From Spirulinaceae cyanobacterium SM2_1_0 (lineage in GTDB: Bacteria; Cyanobacteriota; Cyanobacteriia; Cyanobacteriales; Spirulinaceae), in assembly GCA_012031265.1 (NCBI GenBank), contig JAAUTY010000004.1, positions 35,376 through 99,375 of the forward strand: 64,000 nt of DNA. Reading direction: 5' to 3'. This document shows, one piece after another, positions 29,097 through 37,848 of this stretch. The position numbers were made by a program, and so were the translations under genes. How positions within the stretch are numbered: position 1 is the first letter of the stretch; every line of letters begins with the position of its first letter. The notes below the pieces were generated by a model. That model did no database searches and had not been told where the DNA came from. It saw only the letters and a list, made by a program, of their open reading frames with translations.

Positions 29097-31487
29097 TTAC
29101 GAGTGTGGGTTTTGCCGCAGCAGCGAGAGCGCATAGAAACTGAGAGCGATCGCCGGTAGTAACCACGGCCAAAGCAGTTGCGTCGTGATGTAGAGCTGCA
29201 AACTGGCGAGACCATAGAGCGTGCTTCCCAGCAGCAACAACCCACCCGTCCGGCGGCTCGGCGCATACTGTTGAGCACATTTCCCCAACAAAGCGGCTAG
29301 CGCCAGTACCCAAAGCTGCGGAATCGGCACAATGAAATGGCGCTGGTGGTAGTGATGAATGGCATAGGCATGAACTTCGCCCCCGACCAGTTGCTCGCGG
29401 AACGATCCCTGGCGGCGCAACCAGTAGCGTTGGGCTGGCGGCAGCGGCAGCACATCCTGGTTGTGACCGGCAATCCCCGCTTCGCCATAGCCGCCGGGCG
29501 CGATCAACACCACTTGCTCGCTCACCTCGGGGGTTGGTGTGCCCGCTAGGAGTTGCCAAGCGGGAAGCCACTGGTAGATGCGTTCCGGCGGTAGGGAAAA
29601 GTCGATGACTGGCTGTAACCACATCTGACCGATGCGATAGGACACGACCGTCAGTAGGCTGAGCTGGCTGCGTGGTGAAAAGTAGGTCAATACCGCTTCA
29701 CCCTCCGCCTCCAATTGCGAGCTGATTTGCTCGAAGCGGTCTTGACGGCTGCCCAATTGCGGGGCTTCGAGGCTGGGCTGGTGGGCGAGCGCTAGGAGAT
29801 AGGCAAAGGGCAGACGGGTTTCGGGAATCGCTCGAGCCGGCAACAAGGGCACATGGCTAGGGACGAAGTGGATGCTGCCGTGCAAGCTCCAGTTGGGCGG
29901 GGCGATCGCCGGGAGCGGATCTTGCCAGCGTCCGGACGCTTGTTGTTGCACCGTTGCCAGCACGAGATTGACCTGCGACGCCACCGCTGCCTGTAAGGCC
30001 GTACTCAGTGCCGCTTGCTGCACAGCACCGAGGTCGTCAGTCGCCGCGGGCGGGCGGCTGAGTAGATAGTCGATGCCGATAGTGTGCGCTTGTCGCGCGG
30101 TCAGTTCGGTCACCAACTGCGCCAGGTATTCCCGATTCATCGGTCGCGGCGGCAATAGTTGACCGCGCTGTACCGATTCCTCATCGATGGCAACGAGCAA
30201 GACCGGTGGCGGTGTTGTGGGAATCTGCCCGGTGAGGTTGCGATAGATGGCTTGGACTTGCAAGCGTTGGTCGAGTAGCCAGTCTTGGGCCGGCAGCCAG
30301 AGGCTGGTTGCGGTGAGCAGCGCCAGGGCAGCGGCTTCCCAGGGCTGCGGGCTGAGGGCACGCAGGCGCGATCGCCAACTGGGTCGTGGCGGCAACCGGA
30401 AGTGGGCTACCTGGGGCTGGCAAAACAGCGACGGAATCAGATAGGTGGAGGGAAAAGTGAGCTGATGCTCCAGTTTCAGACTCTGGGCGGCGGCAGTCAG
30501 GCAGGTGCCGACTTCGCGATGCTGAGCGAGTTCTTGTAAAAAACGGCGTAGAAATTGTTGTGCGGCTTCGTTGTGAATCGGCTCGCGCATGATCGCCACT
30601 TGACCTAGGCCGAGATCGATGAGCCGCCGCCCTAGCTCCAGGCCGTTGCAGGAATTGAACAGGGCAAATTGTAGACCCTGCTGCTGCGCTTGTTCGAGAT
30701 AGGGCTGTAGCTCCCGAAACGACAACGCTACCCCTGGAGCAATACCAATCTCGCCGCCGAGCAGGGGGGTTTCGTTGCTGTGACCTGCGAAGAGTAGGAC
30801 ATCCCAGCCAGGAGCAGCGGCGATCGCCTGACAAATTTCTTGGCGTAAACAGTCAGCATCGGTTCCCGGCTGCCAGCCAACGAATTGAATCTCAGCCAGA
30901 GATGCCAAAACCTGAACCGCAGCGCGATCGCCCTGAAAATCCAGCCCCGTCTCATCGCCGAGAATGACCAGAATCCGCGCCCGTCGCGGGCGATGCAGCG
31001 GTGGTCTGGCAGCGGACGCACTGCGAATCGTCACTGGCACCCGCACGATGCGGAGGTCAGTTGCCCCCAAGTCAGCGCCGAGTTCCCAGGTTTCCCAGGG
31101 GAGGCGTTCGAGTTCGGGGCGATCGCAGCTCAGATGCAACGATAAGGTCTGACCTGCCACCGTCTCGCGCGCACAGCGGCCGATCTGAGCACGAATCTCG
31201 AACAACTCGGCGCGCCGTAGCCAAAGATGAAACTCGCCCAACAATTTCACTTCCGCCTGCGCCAGATGGGTTCGCCAGTCGATCGGGGGTGGCGCGATGC
31301 TGCCCTGATCTTCGGCCCGCGCCCGCTGACCGGCACGGTAGAAGCTCTGGTAGCTGCGCTGCCAGTCGAGATACAAGCGGGTCAGCGTCTGCGAATACAG
31401 GAGCTGGGCCGTGAGTTTTTGTCCCTGCCCCCAGGTCAAGGTAAAGAGGCAGGTTTGCTCAATTTGTTGGACTTGGAGCTGCAACAT
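29097..31487 (-). CDS. CHAT-domain (caspase-like) protein with CHASE2 sensor domain
   Basis: 796 residues from ATG 31487 (a TTG at 31517 would add ten). The N-terminal half (about 100-345) is a CHAT domain; the catalytic dyad is His236 in LLFAGHSNE and Cys280 in LFNSCNGLEL. A membrane helix (about 385-405) precedes the CHASE2 domain (QDWLLDQRLQ, VLLVAIDEESVQRG, IGIDYLLSRPP, VLIAPGG), which should face the periplasm. Three membrane helices close the protein. The layout suggests that an extracytoplasmic signal controls a cytoplasmic caspase-like protease. It follows a DUF1822 gene by 66 bp; such pairs are recurrent in cyanobacteria and their role is not established. Confidence 0.88.
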   Translation of the reverse strand: MLQLQVQQIEQTCLFTLTWGQGQKLTAQLLYSQTLTRLYLDWQRSYQSFYRAGQRARAEDQGSIAPPPIDWRTHLAQAEVKLLGEFHLWLRRAELFEIRAQIGRCARETVAGQTLSLHLSCDRPELERLPWETWELGADLGATDLRIVRVPVTIRSASAARPPLHRPRRARILVILGDETGLDFQGDRAAVQVLASLAEIQFVGWQPGTDADCLRQEICQAIAAAPGWDVLLFAGHSNETPLLGGEIGIAPGVALSFRELQPYLEQAQQQGLQFALFNSCNGLELGRRLIDLGLGQVAIMREPIHNEAAQQFLRRFLQELAQHREVGTCLTAAAQSLKLEHQLTFPSTYLIPSLFCQPQVAHFRLPPRPSWRSRLRALSPQPWEAAALALLTATSLWLPAQDWLLDQRLQVQAIYRNLTGQIPTTPPPVLLVAIDEESVQRGQLLPPRPMNREYLAQLVTELTARQAHTIGIDYLLSRPPAATDDLGAVQQAALSTALQAAVASQVNLVLATVQQQASGRWQDPLPAIAPPNWSLHGSIHFVPSHVPLLPARAIPETRLPFAYLLALAHQPSLEAPQLGSRQDRFEQISSQLEAEGEAVLTYFSPRSQLSLLTVVSYRIGQMWLQPVIDFSLPPERIYQWLPAWQLLAGTPTPEVSEQVVLIAPGGYGEAGIAGHNQDVLPLPPAQRYWLRRQGSFREQLVGGEVHAYAIHHYHQRHFIVPIPQLWVLALAALLGKCAQQYAPSRRTGGLLLLGSTLYGLASLQLYITTQLLWPWLLPAIALSFYALSLLRQNPHS

Positions 31488-31553
31488 GGGAGTAGGGTTA
31501 GGTTCGGAGTGTGGCAAGGAGATGGGCGATCGCCAAACTGCTCCGTCACCCCT

Positions 31554-32870
31554 TTAGCGGGGCTGAAATGCAAAGACAGGGAAGGCGTGCGTCGCGCCGG
31601 CTGGATGCGTGACCTCGACGGTGAAGGTTTCATCCCAAGTGCCCGCGACGCGGGCATAGAGGTAGGGCGCGTCAAATTCTTGCTGCATGGTGTGTTCGAC
31701 CAACAGTTCCTGATTATCGCTGACGCGCAAGCGGCTGCCATTGGGTAGGCTGCGACCGTCGGGAGTGCCGAGCACGATCAGCAGCTTCCACTCAGAGCTT
31801 TGGTCGGGGCTGGTTTGTGCCCAGGTGACGGCGTAGAGGCGCAGCCAGGTACTGACGAGCCGAAAATCTTGGTAGCCCCCCCGTGCTTCGGCGGCAATAT
31901 CGGCACCACGCCGCTCGAGCTGCACCATGAGGTCGTCCAGTTCTTGGCCGGGCGATCGCAATCCCGTAGCCCCCTGTGGCTCACGGCTGTACGGCGCGAA
32001 GGCTGGCAAAAGTGTCCACTGCAATTCGGTTGCCAGAGTATCGAGACGATCACTCAACCAAGCCGCGACATTGATCACGCGCTCCGCCGGTCCGGGTGGC
32101 GTCAGGAACCAGGTCAGTACTGCTGGCGCGTGCAGTAGCGCATTCAACTGCGACCAGTTGAGGACTTCCCACAGTTCGCGCCGTTCGGCGTGGAGTTGTT
32201 GTCGGAGCGGGGCGAGTTCCGCGCGCAGGCCGGCCTGGAGCGGCGAGGCGATCATGGGGGCAGGGAGGGCGATCGCCGCTGGCTCGAGGTCGCGTAGGTA
32301 GAGAGCCAGTTCATCCAGTCCTGGCTCAAACCAGGTCAGTGGCAGCGAATAATGCCAGTCGGTACTAGTCATCAAGGCGCTGGACTGGAGGCGGGCTTGC
32401 AATTGGTCGTAGCGCAGGAAGCCGCAGAGGTGAGCCTGGTGCAATTCTTCGCGCACTTCAATCGCGACATAGAAATGAGCGCAATAGTCTGGCAGGGCGA
32501 TCACTGCGCGCGGCAGGGAGACCGAGGCATCATTGCTGTCGAGGCGGAGCAGGCTAAGTCGAAAGTCGCCGACAGCCGCATAGCTGGCGCTGCCGAGGAC
32601 TTCCGCCGCGATCGCCGTGTCGAGGGGGAGGGAGGAGCGCTGGAAACCAGGTAGCTGGATGTCAGCTTGCTGTTCTGGCAGCCAGTCCGCCAGCCACTGC
32701 TGAAAGGCAGCAGCGGTGAGGGCCTGGAGATAGACCGACCACTGCCGATTAGGATGCTGGCAGTAGTGGGCGAGTTGGCGGGCGCGATCGCCCGCACGGG
32801 GGTCGATACTGATCGTGTCACTGGCGATCACTTCACCAGTCATCAAGATCTCGGGGTCGTGAGCAATCAT
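31554..32870 (-). CDS. DUF1822 family protein
   Basis: 438 residues, soluble, no signal peptide. Features of the cyanobacterial DUF1822 family are FQQWLADWLPEQQADIQLPGF, the Arg/Glu-rich centre, EWKLLIVLGTPDGRSLPNGSRLRVSD and DAPYLYARVAGTWDETFTVEV at the C-terminus. The last part resembles a small beta domain. Function unknown. In many cyanobacteria it sits next to CHAT-CHASE2 genes, often with a sigma factor; here only the CHAT-CHASE2 gene is present, 66 bp downstream on the same strand. Confidence 0.85.
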   Translation of the reverse strand: MIAHDPEILMTGEVIASDTISIDPRAGDRARQLAHYCQHPNRQWSVYLQALTAAAFQQWLADWLPEQQADIQLPGFQRSSLPLDTAIAAEVLGSASYAAVGDFRLSLLRLDSNDASVSLPRAVIALPDYCAHFYVAIEVREELHQAHLCGFLRYDQLQARLQSSALMTSTDWHYSLPLTWFEPGLDELALYLRDLEPAAIALPAPMIASPLQAGLRAELAPLRQQLHAERRELWEVLNWSQLNALLHAPAVLTWFLTPPGPAERVINVAAWLSDRLDTLATELQWTLLPAFAPYSREPQGATGLRSPGQELDDLMVQLERRGADIAAEARGGYQDFRLVSTWLRLYAVTWAQTSPDQSSEWKLLIVLGTPDGRSLPNGSRLRVSDNQELLVEHTMQQEFDAPYLYARVAGTWDETFTVEVTHPAGATHAFPVFAFQPR

Positions 32871-33220
32871 GGGGACAGGCTCCGGAAAATTCTAGAGTTC
32901 AAGTGGGTCACTTGCAGACGATTAGGGCGTTGCTGAGTCGATTGCCATCGCGCCAATCTCTGAACGAAAATTTGGATCCTCGGCTCGCTCGCTCACAGCC
33001 TTCCCAGCCGATGCTGGAGGCAGGAGCGCGAGTACGCAGGATAAAGAACATCGCTCGGGGGTACAAGGAAGCAACTGGGGTCGGGAGCGATGTTACTCGC
33101 GCGACACCAGTTGCCGCAGATTGAGCTTAGGGCGTTCTGAATCAGGCTTACCTCTGAGCATCCGGTTGGTATGCAGGTAGCATCGGTCACTTGGGATCAA
33201 GTATCTTCGCCTCAAAGTGG

Positions 33221-33246
33221 TAGAGACGCGACTCGTCGCGTCTCTA
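33221..33246 (+). repeat. Perfect 11-bp hairpin of the GAGACGCGA dispersed-repeat type
   Basis: TAGAGACGCGA and TCGCGTCTCTA pair perfectly around CTCG. The sequence belongs to a small dispersed palindrome seen widely in cyanobacterial intergenic DNA. Only one copy occurs in this window. Confidence 0.75.
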
Positions 33247-33517
33247 TGATTCAGTCTGAGGTTGGATTCATCAAGCCGGATTCATGCCATCAATCCACAA
33301 CGCCACCCGATCTACATATTGGGGCTTGACAGTGTATTAGGACTGCTGCTGGGTTGGGGGCGATCGCCACCCAGCGACGTAAAAGCCAAATCCCTGCGAG
33401 AGGCTCGTCGGGAAAATTGGAGATGACTTCGCCAAGTAGGCAGAAGCGAGCCGCAACCTCTGCCACTAATTTCTGCCGATTGAAGCCCAACTGCGGCACT
33501 GCCAAGTCTCAACGGGA

Positions 33518-33637
33518 CTAAAGCATCCCAGTCTGCCAAGACATCAGGGTAATCATGCCTAGGCTAGCCAGAAGTAGAACCGTCATCGTCGCAAGCGATT
33601 GCCCAAAACCAAAACTAATTGTGCTGTAGCGGATCAT
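33518..33637 (-). CDS. Possible 39-residue single-helix membrane protein
   Basis: ATG at 33637 to TAG at 33518. After a short start (MIRYSTISFGFGQS) there is one hydrophobic segment (about residues 15-34, LATMTVLLLASLGMITLMSW). The size is that of small photosynthetic-complex subunits, but I cannot match it to any. The Shine-Dalgarno is weak. An AT-rich block lies just upstream. Low confidence. Confidence 0.35.
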   Translation of the reverse strand: MIRYSTISFGFGQSLATMTVLLLASLGMITLMSWQTGML

Positions 33638-34033
33638 GGGGCTGGCTCTGTAAAGTTTGGTGATTAAAAAAACTTTTAATTATTTACAAAATAGCAATAA
33701 AACTGGCGGAAATGTGAAATAACGAGATATTTGTTGGTATTTCTTTAACAAGATTAAGTGCAATTACTCATTGTTTTTGGTGGCGGGCGATGGGGATGAC
33801 CGAGCGCTCAACTGTAGCCACCCAGCAAAGGTTGCCCAGTACACCACCGTAATGATGACTGAGATTTAGCAACATCCTTTTACATCTCCTCGTCGCAGTA
33901 GGTAAGGTCGGGGCCGCATTCGCAACATGGCTTCAGATTTCGGCGCTGGCTGGGACTGGTGTGACGAGAGCAAGCCAAAATTGCTTACACTACAGCAAGA
34001 CTTCGTTTGCGCGACCGAGCGCGCGTCTGCATT

Positions 34034-34312
34034 ATGAATCCCTACGTCAGCAAAGTTGTTCGTCATATGTCCGAGAGCCAGCAATATCTGGCTAACCGTG
34101 ATCTCCCGAAACTGGAGCAGTGGAAGGTCAGCGCCCAAATGGCGCTCGCGGCTTCGATCTTAGAAGCGGCGGATCGGGTCAAGATCGATCTGGCTGATGT
34201 CACGGCCCCCCTCGGCATCTATGTCGCTAATATGCAGGATGCCGAGGGGAATCCCGATCACCTCAAGGTCGATCTCGCCAACAGCCCGATGACTGACCAC
34301 ATCACCAACTAG
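34034..34312 (+). CDS. Conserved-looking hypothetical protein, 92 residues
   Basis: Soluble, mostly helical, starting MNPYVSKVVRHMSESQQYLA and containing KVSAQMALAASILEAADRVKIDLADV. No family is recognised. It ends 26 bp before the RNase D-like gene on the same strand, so they may form one unit. An alternative upstream start at 34007 adds nine basic residues and is less likely. Confidence 0.65.
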   Translation: MNPYVSKVVRHMSESQQYLANRDLPKLEQWKVSAQMALAASILEAADRVKIDLADVTAPLGIYVANMQDAEGNPDHLKVDLANSPMTDHITN

Positions 34313-34338
34313 CCGCAGCACGCTACATGAAGTCCGGT

Positions 34339-34968
34339 ATGGAGTTGGCTAATTTTCAAGTCTGCGATCGCGACCTCGATGCCGCAACCCTGGCACACTA
34401 TCAAGCTGCCGCGACGATCGCGGTCGATACCGAGACGATGGGCCTGATCCCGCAGCGCGATCGCCTCTGTCTGGTACAACTCTGCGACCCGGGCGGCTTC
34501 ACTACCGCCATCCGCATCGCCCGTGGTCAGAAAACCGCCCCCAATTTGCAGATGCTGATGGCGGCTCCTGATACGGTCAAAATCTTTCATTTTGCCCGCT
34601 TCGATCTCGCACAGTTGCGCTCAGCTCTGGGAATCGAGACGCAACCGATTTTTTGCACTAAGATCGCCAGCAAGCTCGCCCGCACCTATACCAGCAGCCA
34701 CGGCCTCAAGGCCTTGGTGCAAGAATTGGCGGGTGTCGAGCTGGATAAATCCCAGCAAAGCTCGGACTGGGGCAATGCCGAAAATCTCAGCGTTGAGCAG
34801 TTGAGCTATGCTGCCAACGACGTGCGCTACCTGATCGACCTCCGCACCAAGCTGATCGGGATGCTGGAGCGCGAGGAACGCTGGGAACTGGCACAGCAAT
34901 GTTTTACCTGTCTGCCGACGCTGGTGGCGCTGGACTTGCGACAATACGGTGATGTCTTTGCCCACTGA
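34339..34968 (+). CDS. Ribonuclease D-like 3'-5' exonuclease
   Basis: 209 residues from ATG 34339 (34327 also possible). DEDDy exonuclease: AVDTETMGL (Asp, Glu), FHFARFDLAQL (Asp) and SYAANDVRYL (Tyr and Asp) carry all catalytic residues. There is no HRDC domain, so it is shorter than E. coli RNase D and matches the compact cyanobacterial form. Likely role is 3' trimming of structured RNA. Convergent with the EgtD-like gene (75-bp gap). Confidence 0.9.
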   Translation: MELANFQVCDRDLDAATLAHYQAAATIAVDTETMGLIPQRDRLCLVQLCDPGGFTTAIRIARGQKTAPNLQMLMAAPDTVKIFHFARFDLAQLRSALGIETQPIFCTKIASKLARTYTSSHGLKALVQELAGVELDKSQQSSDWGNAENLSVEQLSYAANDVRYLIDLRTKLIGMLEREERWELAQQCFTCLPTLVALDLRQYGDVFAH

Positions 34969-35043
34969 CGCAACGGGCGATCGCCCCCCAGTGACCCAGA
35001 TGCCAGACATTGCACCCAAATCCTTGAGCGAGGGGAATTTCTC

Positions 35044-36063
35044 CTAGCGATCGCGGCTCGCTGTAGCCGCCGAGCGCTGACAGAGAATGACCGCAAACCA
35101 CTGCGGCGCGTCCTGCCAGTGTTGGAGCGGCACTAGTTGATGTTGCGTCAGCACCTGGCTCAATGCCGCCAAGTCAAACTTGCGAGAAATCTCGGTGCGA
35201 ATGCTCTCCCCGGCGGCAAACTCAGCCGTCCAAGCCAAAGCCGCTAGATGCACCTGACAGGCTTGCTGGCAATCGAGATACATTTCGATCTGGTGAGCGT
35301 CGCGATTGTAAACGGCCCGGTGTTGGAATAATTCCAAGTCGAAATCGGCTTGGAAACGCCAGTTGAGGTGAGCCAGGACATTACGGTTGAAGGCGGCGGT
35401 GATGCCCTGCCGGTCATTGTAGGCCGCCTCGAGAATGCGGGCATCTTTGCGCAGATCGATGCCGAGCAAGAAGTAGTCGCCCGGAGCGAGGGCGGCAGCG
35501 AGTTGGGCGAGGAAGCGATCGCTCGCAGCGGGCGCAAAATTCCCCAGCGTACTGCCAAGGAACAAGACCAATCGCGCCGCTTGTGAGGACGCGCCCAGTT
35601 GCGCGAGGCCCTGCTCGTAGGTTCCGGCGAGACCGCGCACAAAGAGACTCGGATAAGCATCGAGCAAGTCCCGAGCGCTAGCGACCAAAATTTCAGCGCT
35701 GACATCGATCGGCACATAGTGCAGCTTCGGACTGAGCGCTTGGTAGGCATCGAGCAGACGGCGGGTCTTGGTGGAGCTACCGCTGCCCAGTTCTATCAGC
35801 TCGCAGGGGCCGGTGAGGCGAGCCAACTCATCGACACAGTTTGCCAAGATCGCCGCTTCGGTGCGGGTCGGGTAGTATTCGGGCAACTCGCAGATCTGCT
35901 CAAACAGTTGCGAGCCGCGTTCGTCGTATAAGTAGCGCGGCGGCAGCGTCTTCGGAGACTGACTGAAGCCGTGCTTGACGGCAGTGCCATCATCGGGGTT
36001 GATCTGACTGAGATAGCAAATCTCTAAGCGTTGGGCATGACGGGGCGAGAGAGCGGAAGTCAT
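35044..36063 (-). CDS. egtD: L-histidine N-alpha-methyltransferase (EgtD-like)
   Basis: 339 residues. It begins with PKTLPPRYLYDERGSQLFEQI and PEYYPTRTEAAIL, which are signatures of EgtD; the SAM site is ELIELGSGSSTKTRRLLDA; LFLGSTLGNFAP and NRDAHQIEMYL are also typical. EgtD trimethylates histidine to hercynine, the first step of ergothioneine synthesis. The sulfoxide synthase EgtB, usually next to it, is not in this window, so the pathway is unproven here. ATG 36063 is preferred to the upstream 36087. Confidence 0.88.
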   Translation of the reverse strand: MTSALSPRHAQRLEICYLSQINPDDGTAVKHGFSQSPKTLPPRYLYDERGSQLFEQICELPEYYPTRTEAAILANCVDELARLTGPCELIELGSGSSTKTRRLLDAYQALSPKLHYVPIDVSAEILVASARDLLDAYPSLFVRGLAGTYEQGLAQLGASSQAARLVLFLGSTLGNFAPAASDRFLAQLAAALAPGDYFLLGIDLRKDARILEAAYNDRQGITAAFNRNVLAHLNWRFQADFDLELFQHRAVYNRDAHQIEMYLDCQQACQVHLAALAWTAEFAAGESIRTEISRKFDLAALSQVLTQHQLVPLQHWQDAPQWFAVILCQRSAATASRDR

Positions 36064-36137
36064 AAACTCCGATATGAGTGGCATCACGACTCACCATAAC
36101 GTCAAACGGTGTCGAATTTGACCAAAATACCCTGAGC

Positions 36138-36497
36138 CTAGGGGCGATCGCAGACCAGGATGGCAATAGTTCCTGTGCAGTCACTGGTGATCGCCGTATC
36201 GCTCAGCCAATCCACCACGCGCACTGCCAGCACCTCCTCGACCAGAGCAACAACTTGCCCTTGGAGCGAGCAGTCGATAGCGTAGCGTGCTTCACGGGCG
36301 AGCTGGCGATTCTGTTCTCGGAGGAGCGATCACTCAAAATGAGTCAGAATACCCTCAATGATGATCGCCAAGCCATCTCCAACAGTCTCGCAAGTCACTT
36401 CGCGGGGGCGTTGGTTGGCTTGTGCTTCGTACAGATCGCTAATGCGCTCCGTTAAGACAGCACGCTGAGTCTTCGAGAGAGAACATTTCGCTTTCAT
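36138..36497 (-). pseudogene. DUF2294 family gene with an in-frame TGA
   Basis: The frame opens at ATG 36497 and runs 55 codons to TGA (36330-36332), then continues in the same frame for 63 codons to TAG at 36138. Both parts align with the neighbouring DUF2294 protein: before the stop VTCETVGDGLAIIIEGILTH, after it ALVEEVLAVRVVDWLSDTAI and TIAILVCDRP. The stop is therefore a substitution inside an otherwise complete gene of about 119 residues. It is either a nonsense allele or, less likely, read through. DUF2294 has no established function. Confidence 0.8.
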
Positions 36498-36576
36498 AAA
36501 AAACTTTTTCAACCCTAGGAGCAATCAGAAAAATGCGATGATAGGCTCGCATTGCTCATCCCCCTAAGCGAACACT

Positions 36577-36969
36577 TCATTCGCGCTGCGCTCTGGAGTT
36601 CGAATTGGGACTACGAACTGCGGGAGGAGTCTCCAAAATGGCGATGATGCCACGGCGTCCTGTCTCTAGGGTGGTATCGCTAAGGATGTCGCGGACATTG
36701 ACTTGGAGCACCTCCTCAATCAACGCCTTGACGTGTGGCTTCGTCGCCTCGGTCAGCTCTATTCGCATTTGATCAGTCAACTCCGCTTTACCCTGCTGAG
36801 CAATCAATTGCTCAGCAGGGGTCACCGAATCTTCCAGGATCGCAGCCAACTTGTTGTCAAATAACTGACAAGTAATACGGCTGGGTTGCTGTCCCAACTC
36901 TTCACGGTAAAGAGCTTGTAGACGCTGAGAAAGTGAACGCTCGAGTTGCCCGCGTGTGGGTTCAATCAT
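36577..36969 (-). CDS. DUF2294 family protein
   Basis: 130 residues. Contains SQRLQALYREELGQQPSRIT, CQLFDNKLAAILEDSVTPAEQ, and VKALIEEVLQVNVRDILSDT, followed by GRRGIIAILETPP. This is the DUF2294 (Na-translocating decarboxylase-like) family, common in cyanobacteria and of unknown function. The start is ATG 36969. A paralogue with an internal stop lies 79 bp downstream and the helical carotenoid protein gene 144 bp upstream, all on the minus strand. Confidence 0.8.
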   Translation of the reverse strand: MIEPTRGQLERSLSQRLQALYREELGQQPSRITCQLFDNKLAAILEDSVTPAEQLIAQQGKAELTDQMRIELTEATKPHVKALIEEVLQVNVRDILSDTTLETGRRGIIAILETPPAVRSPNSNSRAQRE

Positions 36970-37113
36970 AATTTTTCTAGTCTCCTAAGTCTTCGGAATC
37001 GCTGCCGCTGCCCACGAAATAAGTGCTCGATTGGCATCAGGAGCAATGTTGAGAGTTAGCATCATGAATTCCAGATAACATTCGACGCCCTGGGTGATCG
37101 GTGGGGGAAGCCT

Positions 37114-37593
37114 CTAAAGGTCAGAACCTGGACGCGGCTCGCTACCACCCTCTACGACCGCCTGACGCAAGAACGTGATTTGGGATTGGAAGCTGAGTGA
37201 TTGCGTCTGCACAATGAGCGGCGCGATCGCTTCAGAACACGAGTAATCATCTGGCATGGAGATGATCTCGCCGTTCTCCATCCCCTGGGCGAGCCGATAC
37301 CAAAACAGCAACTTGGTGTTGGCGCTGAGCGAGCCATATTCGCGCGCTAGGCGGGTGTCAGCACGGCGCACGATCTCGCGTTGGACTTCGAGTTGTGCGG
37401 GCTGTGGCAAGGATTTGACTTGCTCATAGAGTCCGTCAGCGATCGCCGGTTCCGCTGCACCCGGTGCTGCCGGTGTGACCGATTGACCCATTTCACGGTA
37501 GACATACCAGAGCAGCGCGAGCTTGTCGTCAGCTCGCAGGCGACGATAGCGTTGCAAAACCTGCTCGGTATCAGCCGAGGTAAGTGATGACAT
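37114..37593 (-). CDS. Helical carotenoid protein (OCP N-terminal-domain homologue)
   Basis: 159 residues from ATG 37593; the frame is open further upstream but that part is not family-like. It matches only the N-terminal domain of the orange carotenoid protein: ADDKLALLWYVYREMGQSVT with PAAPGAA, RADTRLAREYGSLSANTKLLFWYRL. The residues corresponding to OCP Trp41, Tyr44 and Trp110 are present (Trp29, Tyr32, Trp98), so carotenoid binding is likely. HCPs quench singlet oxygen and some quench phycobilisomes. No OCP C-terminal-domain homologue or FRP gene is adjacent. Confidence 0.88.
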   Translation of the reverse strand: MSSLTSADTEQVLQRYRRLRADDKLALLWYVYREMGQSVTPAAPGAAEPAIADGLYEQVKSLPQPAQLEVQREIVRRADTRLAREYGSLSANTKLLFWYRLAQGMENGEIISMPDDYSCSEAIAPLIVQTQSLSFQSQITFLRQAVVEGGSEPRPGSDL

Positions 37594-37848
37594 AATATTT
37601 CTGGCTCCAATGAATGCGGTATGAGGCACTGCGACTGGTGAAATTGACAAAGCGCCACCGACTTGTTGCGACAGCGGCTCACTCAACTGGTTGCCAGTCC
37701 ACAATCGCGTGCCTGTCCATACCGTAACAATGGCTGGTCTGGGTCTACCCCTGTGAAAAGTTACAGCGTTGCAACTCAGAAGCTCTCCCGAAAGTGACAT
37801 CTCGTATCACGCTACAGACGCACCGCCGTTTTTCAGGGCAGAGCGGTT

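Larger units (their letters stand above)
32871..34033 (+). other. 1.16-kb stretch with no large gene
   Basis: It holds a perfect hairpin repeat (33221-33246), a possible 39-residue gene (33518-33637, minus), and an AT-rich block (about 33652-33780) that contrasts with the GC-rich surroundings and may be promoter DNA for that small gene. A minus-strand frame at 33290-33505 (71 codons, TTG start) has no family match and is not called. Confidence 0.6.

Noticed and set aside
33290-33505. 71-codon minus-strand frame in the 33-kb gap
   Set aside because: TTG start, weak ribosome site and no recognisable family; an overlapping frame of equal quality exists.
33790-33880. Minus-strand frame resembling a small membrane protein before 34 kb
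   Set aside because: It begins after a TAA with no ATG (only ATC/ATT/GTG), and no Shine-Dalgarno supports it.
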